Shown here one piece after another: positions 33,486-43,298 of a stretch of DNA of 64,000 nt (position 1 is its first letter; each line of letters begins with the position of its first letter). The notes under the pieces are model-generated. The model did not search any database. It had not been told where the DNA came from and saw only the letters and a program-made list of their open reading frames with translations. The translations under genes were made by a program, and so were the position numbers. This DNA is from Thuidium tamariscinum (taxonomy: Eukaryota; Streptophyta; Bryopsida; Hypnales; Thuidiaceae): NCBI GenBank assembly GCA_947034885.2, contig OX344756.2, positions 22,737,489 to 22,801,488 on the forward strand, in the 5' to 3' direction.

Positions 33486-34095
33486 TCCTTGGCTTCTTTG
33501 GTTCAAAGGTTTTAGGAGTGTAGGGTTTAGGGTTTGAGTTTGGATTGTTTGACTTCATTTCAGATGGTTTTAGGGTTGAATTAAAAAACAAATCAATGTA
33601 TTCTAAACCTTCGGAAAAGAACCTATGTCATGCATCTGAAAAATATGTCTTCTAAGTTCATGTAAAAAAGATTTTATTGTAGCAATTATTTCTAATTGTG
33701 GATTCTATTTACAACCTTTCTACTTCAATTTAAGTTGTACGTTTTATTAAGGAAGAATCCATTGTAACAAGTATTTATAAAAATGGATCCTTTCACATTA
33801 AGAACAAAATATAACTTATAATTTTCCATTTCCCCACAATAAGTCAATAACCCTTGTAGTTATTATGCAGAAAAAAAGAATCTTTGCTTATGAATAATGG
33901 ATTTGAAGAAATGAAACTCATTTGTTCATTTAAAAAATGCATTCTATCAATTATTCAAGAAAGTGAATCTTTTCATGTGAATCCAAAATAATGTAAAGTT
34001 CTCATTCAATAGAAGAATATCTTGTACCTTTTATTTAGAAATGACTACCTTCTACGTGAATCTAAGAAACTGAACTTGGAAGTTTTAAAAAAATT
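33486..34095. other. AT-rich, degenerate repeats, no gene
   Basis: The text contains scattered AAGAATCCCTTGTAG-like words, which appear to be decayed relatives of the 172-bp satellite that follows. No coding or RNA gene recognised. Confidence 0.5.
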
Positions 34096-34880
34096 ATTTG
34101 TAACAAGCATCCACAAAAACAATTCCCTTCACGTGCATCCAAGAGAATGGAAGATCTAAGTTCTCGTTCAAAAAGAATCCCTTGTAGTTAAAATGGTCAA
34201 AACTGCATCCCCTTATAAGAATAGTGAATTCAAGAGTATGACGCTCATACCTTAGGCGACACGAATTACTTGTAACAAGCATCCACAAAAACAATTCCCT
34301 TCACGTGCATCCAAGAGAATGGAAGATCTAAGTTCTCGTTCAAAAAGAATCCCTTGTAGTTAAAATGGTCAAAACTGCATCCCCTTATAAGAATAGTGAA
34401 TTCAAGAGTATGACGCTCATACCTTAGGTGACACGAATTACTTGTAACAAGCATCCACAAAAACAATTCCCTTCACGTGCATCCAAGAGAATGGAAGATC
34501 TAAGTTCTCGTTCAAAAAGAATCCCTTGTAGTTAAAATGGTCAAAACTGCATCCCCTTATAAGAATAGTGAATTCAAGAGTATGACGCTCATACCTTAGG
34601 CGACACGAATTACTTGTAACAAGCATCCACAAAAACAATTCCCTTCACGTGCATCCAAGAGAATGGAAGATCTAAGTTCTCGTTCAAAAAGAATCCCTTG
34701 TAGTTAAAATGGTCAAAACTGCATCCCCTTATAAGAATAGTGAATTCAAGAGTATGATGCTCAAACCTTAGGCGACACGAATTAGTTGTAACAAGCATCC
34801 ACAAAAACAATTCCCTTCACGTGAATCCAAGAGAATGGAAGATCTAAGTTCTCGTTCAAAAAGAATCCCTTGTAGAGTTG
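34096..34880 (+). repeat. 172-bp satellite, about 4.6 copies
   Basis: Units starting TTGTAACAAGCATCCAC recur at about 34100, 34272, 34444, 34616 and 34788, exactly 172 bp apart and almost identical; the last copy is partial. The repeated 66-residue frames on the minus strand are by-products. Near-identity implies recent amplification or homogenisation. Confidence 0.92.
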
Positions 34881-35884
34881 TAGTTAGAATGGTAAAAAGT
34901 GAATCCCTTCCATGTGATTGAAATAAAACAAAATAGTATTCATTTAATGCAATGGTTTGCCACTCGTTTTAAATACAAAAAACAAAAAACAGAAAACAAA
35001 CAAAGCAATAGAAATTCATTTTAAAAAATCCCTTGTATGAAATATAAAACAAAAATGAATTTGTTTACATAAATCCAAAAGAATGTAAGATTTAATTAAT
35101 CGTAAACCAGAATTGTTCCCCTACAGCAATTGTTTAAGGAATTGAATGTGGTGAACATCAGTCTACAAGATTTGAATAACTTTCATTTCATAAATAATCC
35201 CTTTCAGCCAAACAATAATACTTTAAACATTCAACAAAATTGAGCATAATTTATGAAACGTAGCCTTTACGCAAACAAAGAATTTGCTTGAGGAATGTTG
35301 AAAGTGAAGAACAAAATATTTTGAGCTGTTTGTTTTCATCAGTACATATATTTCCCTTCAATGTTGTTTCTTTACAAAGTAAACAATGACATCTTCCAAA
35401 TCAAAGAAGGGGACATGGTTTTTCAAGAAGTTCCTTTGCAATATTTTTTTGATGATCTCTTAATTTTGGTATCTTCTTTTTTTAAAAGAAAACAACCCTA
35501 AACCATTGCATTTATTAAACAACAAAGCCAAAGGTTTTGTATGAAGGATACGGTTTAAGTATGTCCTATACATTTATTAAGTATTTCCTAAACATTCCTA
35601 AATCAAAGAATTTGTGTGATTTTTTTGGGAAATAAAATATTTCTTGCTTCAAAGTGGTAAAATGGTTAGGAGAACTAAGGAATGACATCTTGCAACACAA
35701 GAAACGGGACATGCACTTCCATAAATACCTTCCAAATCTTAGGCCGTTCAGCTCTTTAAGGTGGCATCTTGCTGTCATGGTGTTCTTTGAATTTAGAACA
35801 AGCTGTATTGGTTACATTAATGGTTCTCCCGCTCCAACAAAAGGTGAATTCAAAAATCTCGTGCCCAAGTGCACTGCAAATAGT
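34881..35884. other. AT-rich spacer, second half duplicated from 31.8-32.2 kb
   Basis: 35480-35884 is similar to 31800-32240: both hold a GGAA(C/T)GACAT block, CATCTTGCTNTCATGGT, GGTTC(T/C)CCCGCTCCAA and CTCATGCCCAAG(C/T)GCA-like text before a GTCCGCGCCCTG cluster. This marks a diverged duplicate of the region just upstream of the motif arrays. 34881-35480 holds nothing recognised. Confidence 0.5.
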
Positions 35885-36390
35885 GCTGGACGAGGACGTC
35901 TGCGCCTTGACTTCAAGTCCGCGCCCTGAAGTCCACGCCCTGTCTTCCTGTCCCCGCCCAGACTCAGGTGTGCATTTTGAACGTTGTCAAAGTTCACCGC
36001 CCTGAAGTCCCCGCCCTGACTTCCCGTCCCCGCCCTGATGCCAAGGATTCAGGTGTGCATTTTGGAGGTTGTCAAAGTTCACAAATTCTCCGCCCTGAAG
36101 TCCGCGCCCTGCCTTCTCGTCCCCGCCCTGAAGTCCGCGCCCTGACTTCCCGTCCCCGCCCAAACCGCTAGGGATTCAGGTGTGCATTTTGAACGTTGTC
36201 AAAGTTCACCGCCCTCAAGTCCGCGCCCTGACTTCCCGTCCGCGCCCTGACTTCCCGTCCGCGCCCTGGAGTCCCCGCCCTCAAGTCCGCGCCCTGATGG
36301 CAGGGATTCAGGTGTGCATAGACTTTGGGACTGAAGTCCGCGCCCTGTAACGGTGAAGTCCGCGCCCCTACCTTCCCCAAGTATATAAAG
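35885..36390 (+). promoter_or_regulatory. motif array and TATA box of the hAT transposase gene
   Basis: About 15 units of GTCC(G/C)CGCCCTGA, some with CTTCCCGT or AAGTCC spacers, are interrupted by a repeated GGATTCAGGTGTGCATTTTG segment of about 50 bp (near 35960, 36050, 36175 and 36305). TATATAAAG lies at 36382-36390, some 255 bp before the transposase ATG. The arrangement (array, then TATA box) is the same as at the kinase/RING promoter. Confidence 0.75.
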
Positions 36391-36642
36391 GAAATCCTGA
36401 ACCTTGCATTCCCTACATTTGTCACCTTGGCCTCTATCTCTTGGACTTCAATTCATTTTGAGCTCCTTGTGAGTCTACTTGGGTGGCAGATTGCCCTGGT
36501 TTGCTGCCGAGGTGATGTCAAAATCAGTTCAAGCAGTGGATTAGCGCTAACTGATGTTACTGATACTTTGCCCGTTAGATCTTCTGTCTTCTTAAATTCA
36601 GCACAAAGAAGGGGAAGGCATTTCAAATTATCTGTGAATGCA

Positions 36643-38625
36643 ATGGCAAGTCAGAGGAGGCAGACCAAGGACTGGGAACCGTGGCTGAACTTCACGGAGA
36701 ATGGGACTAAAGTGACTTGTGTTTTCTGTATTGGGACCTTCTGTTACAAACGTGAGCGTGCTTTTGCACATTTCGGATATGGCGCGAAATTGGAGAGGTC
36801 AATTTGTCCAAATATGCCTCGCGAAGTGCGACATAGGTTTGCCAATTGTGCAGGTTTTGTCCCACTACGAGTGGATGCCGGGAACATGTGTGAAGGAGAA
36901 CCAATTCACAGTGGACCGGCTAGAGCAACTCCACTTGCAAGTTCAAGCGAAGCCACTGAAAATGAGGTGACGGATGGGGTCACTAGTGGGAGAGCGGAAG
37001 AACGGGCAAACGTTCCTGAAGGAAATGAAATTCTACAAACGTCCAATAGTCTTGCAGGTTCAAATTCTACAAGATCGGGATCATTACGTCAGAGACGCAT
37101 GGCGGACGCATTCAACACTGCAAAGAGGAAGGAGTTGGATGACAAGTGGGCAAGTTTTTTCTATGAAGCAAATGTGCCATTTAATGTGGCAAGGCATCCA
37201 GCCTTCATTGAGGCTGTGAGGGCAACCTCAGTGGCGAGGTTTGAATATAGTCCGCCTTCTTACCATCAGTTCAGGACTAATTTAATTGAACCAAGGAGGT
37301 TGCAAATCGAGAAGAAGATTGAAGAGAAGGTTGGTTTTGCTGTCAAGCACTACGGGGTGACGATATGCACCGATGGTTGGGATGATGTCAATCGGAGGCC
37401 CCTCATGAATGTGATGATGTCATGCCCCGCAGGTGATGTATTTTTGGGGTCAATTGACACTACCTCACAAAAGAAAACCATGCGCTATATAGCAGACCAA
37501 ATGAAAGTTTACATTGAGAAGGTGGGTTCCAAATATGTGACACAAGTTTGCACAGATAATGCAGCAAACATGCTTGGGGCATTGAGAGACATTACTCTAA
37601 CCTATCCGCACATATTTGCGCAAGGCTGCATGGCACATGCATTGGATTTGATGTTGGAAGATTGGGCCAAGATTCAGGAATTTTCCGATTTAATTGACAG
37701 GGCAAGAAGATTGTGCCAATACATTCGAAATCATCATGCAACCATGTCGGTTTTTCGTGAGTTGAGTCCAAACCTACAACTCGTAGTGCCTAGCGAAACT
37801 CGCTTTGCTTGTAATTTCCTCATGTTACAGCGAGTGGTGAAACTCAGAAGAGTCTTGGAGCGGTTGAATAACCACCCCCGTGTTATAAATTATTATGATA
37901 CCCTACGAAACGAACAGAATGGACCACAGGCAGCTACCGCTTCACATAATGTCAGAAGAACCATTGAAGATGTGGCCTTTTGGCAACGATGTGTGAATTA
38001 CGTGTACATGACTGAAGACGTATTGAAGGCTTTGCGTGTGTTTGATGGACGAGAACCAGCCATGGGTCGGGCGTGGCTCGTGATGCACAACTTGCGAAGA
38101 CACGTGTATTCTTTGAGAGAACCACCTTTTAGCTTACGAGATGACATAGCAGTCACTTTGGAGAGATCTTTCAATGAAAGATGGGACATGATTTTTGAAG
38201 ATACGCACTGTGCCGCGGCCCTTTTGAATCCATACCTCTTGGATAACGTGGCGCTCAGGGTAGACGGAACTGCGCTACGTGCATTGTACAGAGTCATCCA
38301 CAAAATGGAAGATGTAGTGGGTGTCACTTTTGATGATGTGTTGGCGGAATTAACTCAATTTGAGGAGGGTAGTGGACCGTACAGTGCAGCTGAGACACCC
38401 AACATCCGTGTGACACAAATGCTTCCCCACCAATGGTGGCATAGGGTTGGAGATCGGGCTCTTTCAAAAATTGCCGTGCGTATTCTATCCCTCACGTGTT
38501 CGGCCAGCTCTTGTGAAAGGAATTGGAGTATGTATTCCTTTGTTCACAATAGGGTCCAAAATCGATTAGCCCCCGCGAAGGCAGAGTCATTGGTATATAT
38601 TTATACTAATAGCCGTGTACTTTAG
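36643..38625 (+). CDS. hAT transposase (BED finger, DUF659, hAT dimerisation)
   Basis: I chose the ATG at 36643 (MASQRRQTKDWEPW) because the upstream 106 codons of open frame are low-complexity and overlap the leader; 660 residues result. A BED-type zinc finger begins near residue 12 (WLNFTENGTKVTCVFC, then C and H). The DUF659 catalytic region has TDGWDD (about 244) and VCTDNAANM (about 305). The C-terminus has WWHRVG, then SASSCERNWSMYSFVHNRVQNRL with the catalytic Glu (about 625) and the hAT dimerisation block. All expected parts are present. The enzyme would cut at the CAGGG ends of 6613-41553. The frame stops at TAG but is followed in the same frame by a further 543 open codons. Confidence 0.85.
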   Translation: MASQRRQTKDWEPWLNFTENGTKVTCVFCIGTFCYKRERAFAHFGYGAKLERSICPNMPREVRHRFANCAGFVPLRVDAGNMCEGEPIHSGPARATPLASSSEATENEVTDGVTSGRAEERANVPEGNEILQTSNSLAGSNSTRSGSLRQRRMADAFNTAKRKELDDKWASFFYEANVPFNVARHPAFIEAVRATSVARFEYSPPSYHQFRTNLIEPRRLQIEKKIEEKVGFAVKHYGVTICTDGWDDVNRRPLMNVMMSCPAGDVFLGSIDTTSQKKTMRYIADQMKVYIEKVGSKYVTQVCTDNAANMLGALRDITLTYPHIFAQGCMAHALDLMLEDWAKIQEFSDLIDRARRLCQYIRNHHATMSVFRELSPNLQLVVPSETRFACNFLMLQRVVKLRRVLERLNNHPRVINYYDTLRNEQNGPQAATASHNVRRTIEDVAFWQRCVNYVYMTEDVLKALRVFDGREPAMGRAWLVMHNLRRHVYSLREPPFSLRDDIAVTLERSFNERWDMIFEDTHCAAALLNPYLLDNVALRVDGTALRALYRVIHKMEDVVGVTFDDVLAELTQFEEGSGPYSAAETPNIRVTQMLPHQWWHRVGDRALSKIAVRILSLTCSASSCERNWSMYSFVHNRVQNRLAPAKAESLVYIYTNSRVL

Positions 38626-40257
38626 GAAAGACCAGGAGCCGATCTAGTTCGTTGGTATGATGCAAATATCTACTCGGAGGATTCCGATCCAGATGCCCTT
38701 GGTCCGATCCCTTTGAATGAACGCAATCGGGAATTTGACGCAATGCAAGCAGAGGAAGAAGAAGAGGTTGGTGTGGAAGCCAATGAAGCACCTCAAGAGT
38801 ATCCGGCGAACCCAGATCTTTGGAGGCGAGGTGCCGATCACCTCGAGGAAGCGAGAAACTACTATGGAGATGCTGACGATGGAGAGGAAGAACCCGTTGG
38901 TGGTCGTTGGGGTCCTTGGGTATCTAATCCTCGTCGCAGTCCTTCACCTCCTCCTCCTCAAAATGAAGGGGTCGCAAAAGTCCAAGCTTTGTCATCTTCT
39001 TCAGAGGCCGCCAATCCAAATGACGATGACGTGGATGATGGTATCTCCCATAACAACAACGACAATGATGACGACCTCCCTCCAGGAAATGGCGGCGGAA
39101 ATGGAAATGGAAGCAATAATGGAAGTGGCGGTGAAAATGAAAATCGCGGCGGAAATGGAAATGGTGGTGGAAATGGAAATGGAAATGGTGGCGGAAACAT
39201 GGGGAGGATTGCAAATCCAAATTGTGGAGGATCTTCTCACAATCAAGATGGCAATACAGGGCCTACAAGAATGGGAGCATTAGTTCGTAGCAATATTGTT
39301 GTTGAACGACACCATGACAGAAACGTTAGAAATGCAAGAATGGCTTGCCCCATTGGAAGGAATCAATCGGCAAGTAATGTGAGAAGGCGTTTTGATCCAG
39401 AGCATGTAGACTACAATGATGTTTTTGCATTTATTGATGCACCAGAAGACCTTGCGCGTGAACCCACTCCAGTTGGTTCTGACCAAACTAGCCAAGCGCC
39501 ACATTTCCTAGACCCATCTTCACCAGCAACTTCCAATGCCATCCAAAGACCTTTTGAAGAAGGGTTAGGCTCTATGAGAAATGTTGATATGACTCCTCAA
39601 AACATTTCTCGTGGTACTGTTGGTGGTAGACCACCTACGGCACCTCGGCCCTCCATTCATCATGAAGTGGGTCAATATCAACAAGGTCGTGGAAGGATGG
39701 GAGGTCGTGGAAGGACGGGAGGCCGTGGAAGGGCTGGAGGCCGAGGAGGGATTGGAGGCCGTGGAGGGACTAGAGGTCGTGGAGGAAGAGAAGGTCCACA
39801 TATTGGAGAAGCATCATCGTCAAGGCCTACTCATCGTCCACTCCTTGGAATAGGGGCAAGAGACTCAAATAGGGTGGTAGAACCGTTCTTGGATACATAC
39901 GTACCAGGACCTAGTAGGTCAACCCCGGCATTTGTTGTTCCTCGAGTTTCAAGTGGGCCCACTATAAATTCTGATGCAGAAGACCCCAACACACTACGAC
40001 ATAAGAGGTTCAAGCGCAAACGTAGTCAAGGTCAAACTATTGTAGAGCTTCGAAATGAAAACTCAGAGATTGAGGGACATTGGACCACAGATAGTGGTGA
40101 AGCAGAAGATGAATATGACAGCAACGAAGATGCCAATGACGAGGATGATCCAAACTGCGATGAGGCACCACAGGATGATGATGTTGTTGTTCGAGATGCT
40201 AATGTAGTGGATCCTAGTGCCCAAGAAGTTCGTAGGTCGAGTCGTTTCAATAACTGA
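38626..40257 (+). CDS. in-frame C-terminal extension of the hAT gene: acidic, G/N-rich, RGG
   Basis: The 543 codons directly after the TAG are open in the transposase frame and begin ERPGADLVRWYDANIYSED, text of the kind that continues plant DUF659 hAT proteins. They contain acidic stretches, a Gly/Asn-rich tract (about 39090-39220), an RGG/GRG-rich tract (39690-39795) of the type that binds RNA, a basic patch (KRFKRKRSQ) and an acidic tail. It ends in TGA. Either the gene once read through this codon as sense and the TAG is a recent mutation, or the extension is expressed from an internal ATG (38713) or by read-through. The sequence alone does not decide. Confidence 0.6.
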   Translation, partial: ERPGADLVRWYDANIYSEDSDPDALGPIPLNERNREFDAMQAEEEEEVGVEANEAPQEYPANPDLWRRGADHLEEARNYYGDADDGEEEPVGGRWGPWVSNPRRSPSPPPPQNEGVAKVQALSSSSEAANPNDDDVDDGISHNNNDNDDDLPPGNGGGNGNGSNNGSGGENENRGGNGNGGGNGNGNGGGNMGRIANPNCGGSSHNQDGNTGPTRMGALVRSNIVVERHHDRNVRNARMACPIGRNQSASNVRRRFDPEHVDYNDVFAFIDAPEDLAREPTPVGSDQTSQAPHFLDPSSPATSNAIQRPFEEGLGSMRNVDMTPQNISRGTVGGRPPTAPRPSIHHEVGQYQQGRGRMGGRGRTGGRGRAGGRGGIGGRGGTRGRGGREGPHIGEASSSRPTHRPLLGIGARDSNRVVEPFLDTYVPGPSRSTPAFVVPRVSSGPTINSDAEDPNTLRHKRFKRKRSQGQTIVELRNENSEIEGHWTTDSGEAEDEYDSNEDANDEDDPNCDEAPQDDDVVVRDANVVDPSAQEVRRSSRFNN

Positions 40258-41134
40258 GTTGCACCAATGGTAGATCTCGTGTCTTTAAGAGTTGAAGATA
40301 ATTGTAGCAATTAAAAGAAAGATGGACGAGAAGCCAAAGGAATGTCTTAGATAACCGATGAGAAAGTGGGCATATTTAGGAAGTATAGATTCATTGTATT
40401 GTTATTGTACTTTGCAAATTGCAATGCATGAATTTTATAAATACTTTTGGTTATCATAAAGATTGAAGCCGACTAATATGTCTATAATGTTTTTGTATTT
40501 GACATTTTGACGTGCATGTTGGAAACATTGGTGAGTGCAATCATGTAATATATTTTGTAGGCTAATTCTATTTAATATGAGAGGCACTTTGACTTCAATG
40601 ATGAATTGGGTTTGATAGTTGAATTTAATTTCAAGGTTTGTGATGTGGCTATTTTATTTTGTACAATGGGGTACCAATAAAATAAAAGTCTTTTTCGAAT
40701 TCGCACTGAGAATTTTTTTGGTATGGCCAACTTTGAAAGCCTCCCGAGAGCTCAAAAAATAGTATTTAACCACAAAAATTTTTCCACAGCATAACCTTGA
40801 AGTTAATTATATGTATGACAAATTTCAAGGCCAAAAGATTTAGGAAAGAAAAGTTATTCAAAATCTACCAAGATGGGTAGTAGTGAGAAACATTTCACTA
40901 CTTTCAACTTTGACACCTTTTTAAGGAGTAAGGATTGAGTCTTGGTTTTTTTGCCGTGAAATTTTTGTCATGGAATAATCTCTATGTTCTTAATATGTTT
41001 TCAAACTATTTCAAGGTAAAAAAAGGTTTGGTGAAGAAGATATTTGAAATCTCTCAACAGGTGTAGTTCTTTGAAACTTTTGACAATTACCAATTTTGAC
41101 ACCCTACGAAGGGCTAAAAAATAAGTTTCTTACC
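40258..41134 (+). repeat. 3' region with copies of the foldback-arm repeat
   Basis: From about 40665 (TACAATGGGGTACC) to 41120 the sequence resembles the arms of the foldback at 46789-47776. Shared words are GACAAATTTCAAGGCCAAAAGATTTA, ATTCAAAATCTACCA, TTTCACTACT and CAACTTTGACAC. About three diverged monomers of roughly 150 bp are present. No gene seen. Confidence 0.55.
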
Positions 41135-41225
41135 ATGATTTTTTTTTGGTGAAGTCATCCCTATATTCCCTTTTTTTTTGGTGAAGTCATCCCTATATTC
41201 CCTTTTTTTTGGTGAAGTCATCCCT
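41135..41225 (+). repeat. 31-bp tandem repeat, three copies
   Basis: The unit TTTTGGTGAAGTCATCCC plus TATATTCCC is repeated three times, separated by T-runs. It abuts the terminal motif cluster. Confidence 0.85.
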
Positions 41226-41553
41226 TATGTTGAGGTCCGCGCCCTAACACTAACGGTGAAGTCCGCGCCCTACCTATACGCGTCCGCGCCCTGACATACA
41301 CGCTGAAGTCCGCGCCCTACTTGTTCGAGTCCGCGCCCTGACGTTGACGGTGAAGTCCGCGCCCTACCTGTACGCGTCCGCACCCTGATGGTGACACGAT
41401 GAAGTCCGCGCCCTAACGGAGACATCCGTGCCCTGGATCTTGTTTTCTAAGCTGACGTGTCAACCCAAAAAAGTCCCACTACTTTGAAAAATGGAGCCGT
41501 CCGGTCGGTCCGGGACGTCCGGTGACCCTGACTCGTCCGTTATGACAACCCTG
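41226..41553. repeat. right terminal region of giant hAT
   Basis: About ten GTCCGCGCCCT(A/G) motifs lie at 41234-41440, followed by GGACGTCCGG-type palindromes, and the end TATGACAACCCTG at 41541-41553. GAGGAGGG follows at 41554-41561. Motif orientation is opposite to that at the left end. Confidence 0.8.
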
Positions 41554-41561
41554 GAGGAGGG

Positions 41562-43298
41562 AGAAAAGGTGGGTACAAGTTTGCAACATACTCTCTGAGT
41601 CACCTCCCAAGTCACCCCTCGCTTCCTCACAAGCCTCTCCCACAACAACGTTCACTTGCTTTACAATGCAAAAGGTAGCCCAACATCAATTAACAAAAGT
41701 TCCCACACAACTTAGGGGGGTCTCAAGTTCCCAAGTAAAAACCACAAGAGCCAAGGGTGCAACAACCCCAAAACTAACAAAGGCTCCTTTGGCATTAAAA
41801 GCCAAAGGAAATCCGGCATAACCCGGGCCCAATAGTGCTCCTCCCTTAAATAGCTAGGAGTGAGAGAAAGAGAGAATGAGAGGAGAATGCCACCCCTTTT
41901 ATACTCAAAAGGAAGAAACACCCCCCTTTAATCTACTAAGAATAACTAGATGAGGAAATTTAGGAGGTCCGTACATGTTTACCAATCCCAAATCTAACTA
42001 TCCACCTAAAATCTACACAATTTGAATTGAGAAATTCAAATCTTACCTAACCTTACAAGAACTTGCAAAACCACCTAATTTACCTTCCCCAAAATCTACA
42101 AGTTCTCACATGGGAGAAGTTCCCATATGTTCCCACCTACTTAATTTGAAATTATTTACACCAAGCACTTGGAGCCACCTCCACTAACTTTTTGAGGTGG
42201 TACTTGCTCTCACATGTGCCCGGAGTTTCCCACGCGTTCCCTACACGTTCCCCACGGCCATTGGGGCTCAAACTCCCCAAAAAAGCATTGGGGGGCCTTA
42301 AATCCCCATTTCTCCTCCATGTGTTGTCCCCCAAAGGCTAACTTTTGGAGTTTAGCTCTGAATGGCAAACGAATTGCGCCATTGGGTCCAGAAGGCCATA
42401 ATTAGCCTACCATGAATTCTTCACCCTTTAAACTATGTCCAAATTCTCAAGGAATCTTAGTGTAAGCTAGGGTCAAAGTTGGGATAAATTCCCAACTTTT
42501 GGAGTTTGGCAATTTTGGACCCCAAACCTTCACTAATCTTCTAAATAGATGGAAGGGGGTAGGAATAGATCCAATACAGGCTTCATTCCAATGTCGTATG
42601 GCCCCAGTACGCCAGTCAACTGGAACTTCCGTCATTTAATTTGTCAGTTGGGGAGGAATGTCGTCGATTCGGGATCCTCCAACTATCGATTTGTCTTGAA
42701 ACTTGGGGAAGCGCTCCGTTGGTGTGAGACCGCCTCGCCGTATTTTTAGTGGGATTTTACCGCACTTTGGGATATTCTTTCAAATTCCCACCCAAAGTCC
42801 ACCGCGGTTGACCGTCTAGGAAAATATCCAAACAATGTCGGGAAATTTCCAAACTTTAGAGGGGATTATCCATGGGATTCCTCCACTTAGATGCAAATCT
42901 GCATCCCCACTACACGCTCCTGGAATTAGAAAATCACTCGGTACCTGCATTTCAAGGTTAGTATTCCGCCTGTATTCTCTTTGATGCTATGGGGAGTGGG
43001 GGATTCCCTCCAGATTCCTCCATGAGGACTTCCTAGTCTAGGCAAGGCCTTTTTAGGCTTCTTACCCTAATCCTGCACATCTCTATCAGTTTGGAATCTA
43101 TTTTGCTAAGACAAGGCCCATTTTGGATGTAAACTATCATAAATCCCACCTAACGACCAAATGGCGTATTGGTATGTGTAATGCCAATACCAGTTTAATG
43201 CCCTTTTGTGGGTTTTATAAGCCTAATTACGCCTTAGTTTATGTAGGAATTCGAAAAAAGAACCCGTGAGTCCTCGGTGACGAATCGGGGACTCACAT
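41562..43298 (+). repeat. dispersed repeat, copy 2 (diverged), to about 43130
   Basis: It resembles 890-2450 in the same orientation (CCTTTTATAC, TTTTGGAG.TTAG with CAAACGAATTGCGCC, TTTTTAGTGGGATTTTACC, CCATGGGATTCC). 43130-43298 is unique, with GTGAGTCC...GGACTCAC inverted words at 43267-43295 just before the Harbinger frame. No gene recognised. Confidence 0.4.

Larger units (their letters stand above)
6613..41553. mobile_element. giant hAT transposon, 34.9 kb, with cargo genes and nested elements
   Basis: The left end reads CAGGGTTGTCATA (6613-6625) and the right end is its exact inverse (41541-41553). The same 8 bp, GAGGAGGG, flanks both sides (6605-6612 and 41554-41561); hAT elements typically make 8-bp target duplications and begin CAGGG. 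Just inside both ends lie GGACGTCCG palindromes and copies of GTCCGCGCCCTGA in inverted orientation. It contains a DUF659-type hAT transposase gene, a kinase-like gene, a RING-H2 gene and large minisatellite tracts. A 17.4-kb MULE is nested within it, so its own length is about 17.5 kb. The intact target duplication implies a fairly recent insertion. The transposase frame has one in-frame TAG near its end, so present activity is uncertain. Confidence 0.85.

Noticed and set aside
34094-34810. Four identical 66-residue minus-strand frames
   Set aside because: By-products of the 172-bp satellite, one per unit.
38924-39283. His/Phe-rich and Met/Glu-rich frames overlapping the hAT extension
   Set aside because: Other frames of the Gly/Asn-coding tract; the plus frame continuous with the transposase explains them.
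890-43130. Direct repeat pair at 0.9-2.45 kb and 41.6-43.1 kb taken as the two ends of one large element
   Set aside because: The copies are strongly diverged and lie outside the hAT target duplications, no recognisable element genes are tied to them, and precise boundaries are lacking; listed only as dispersed repeats.
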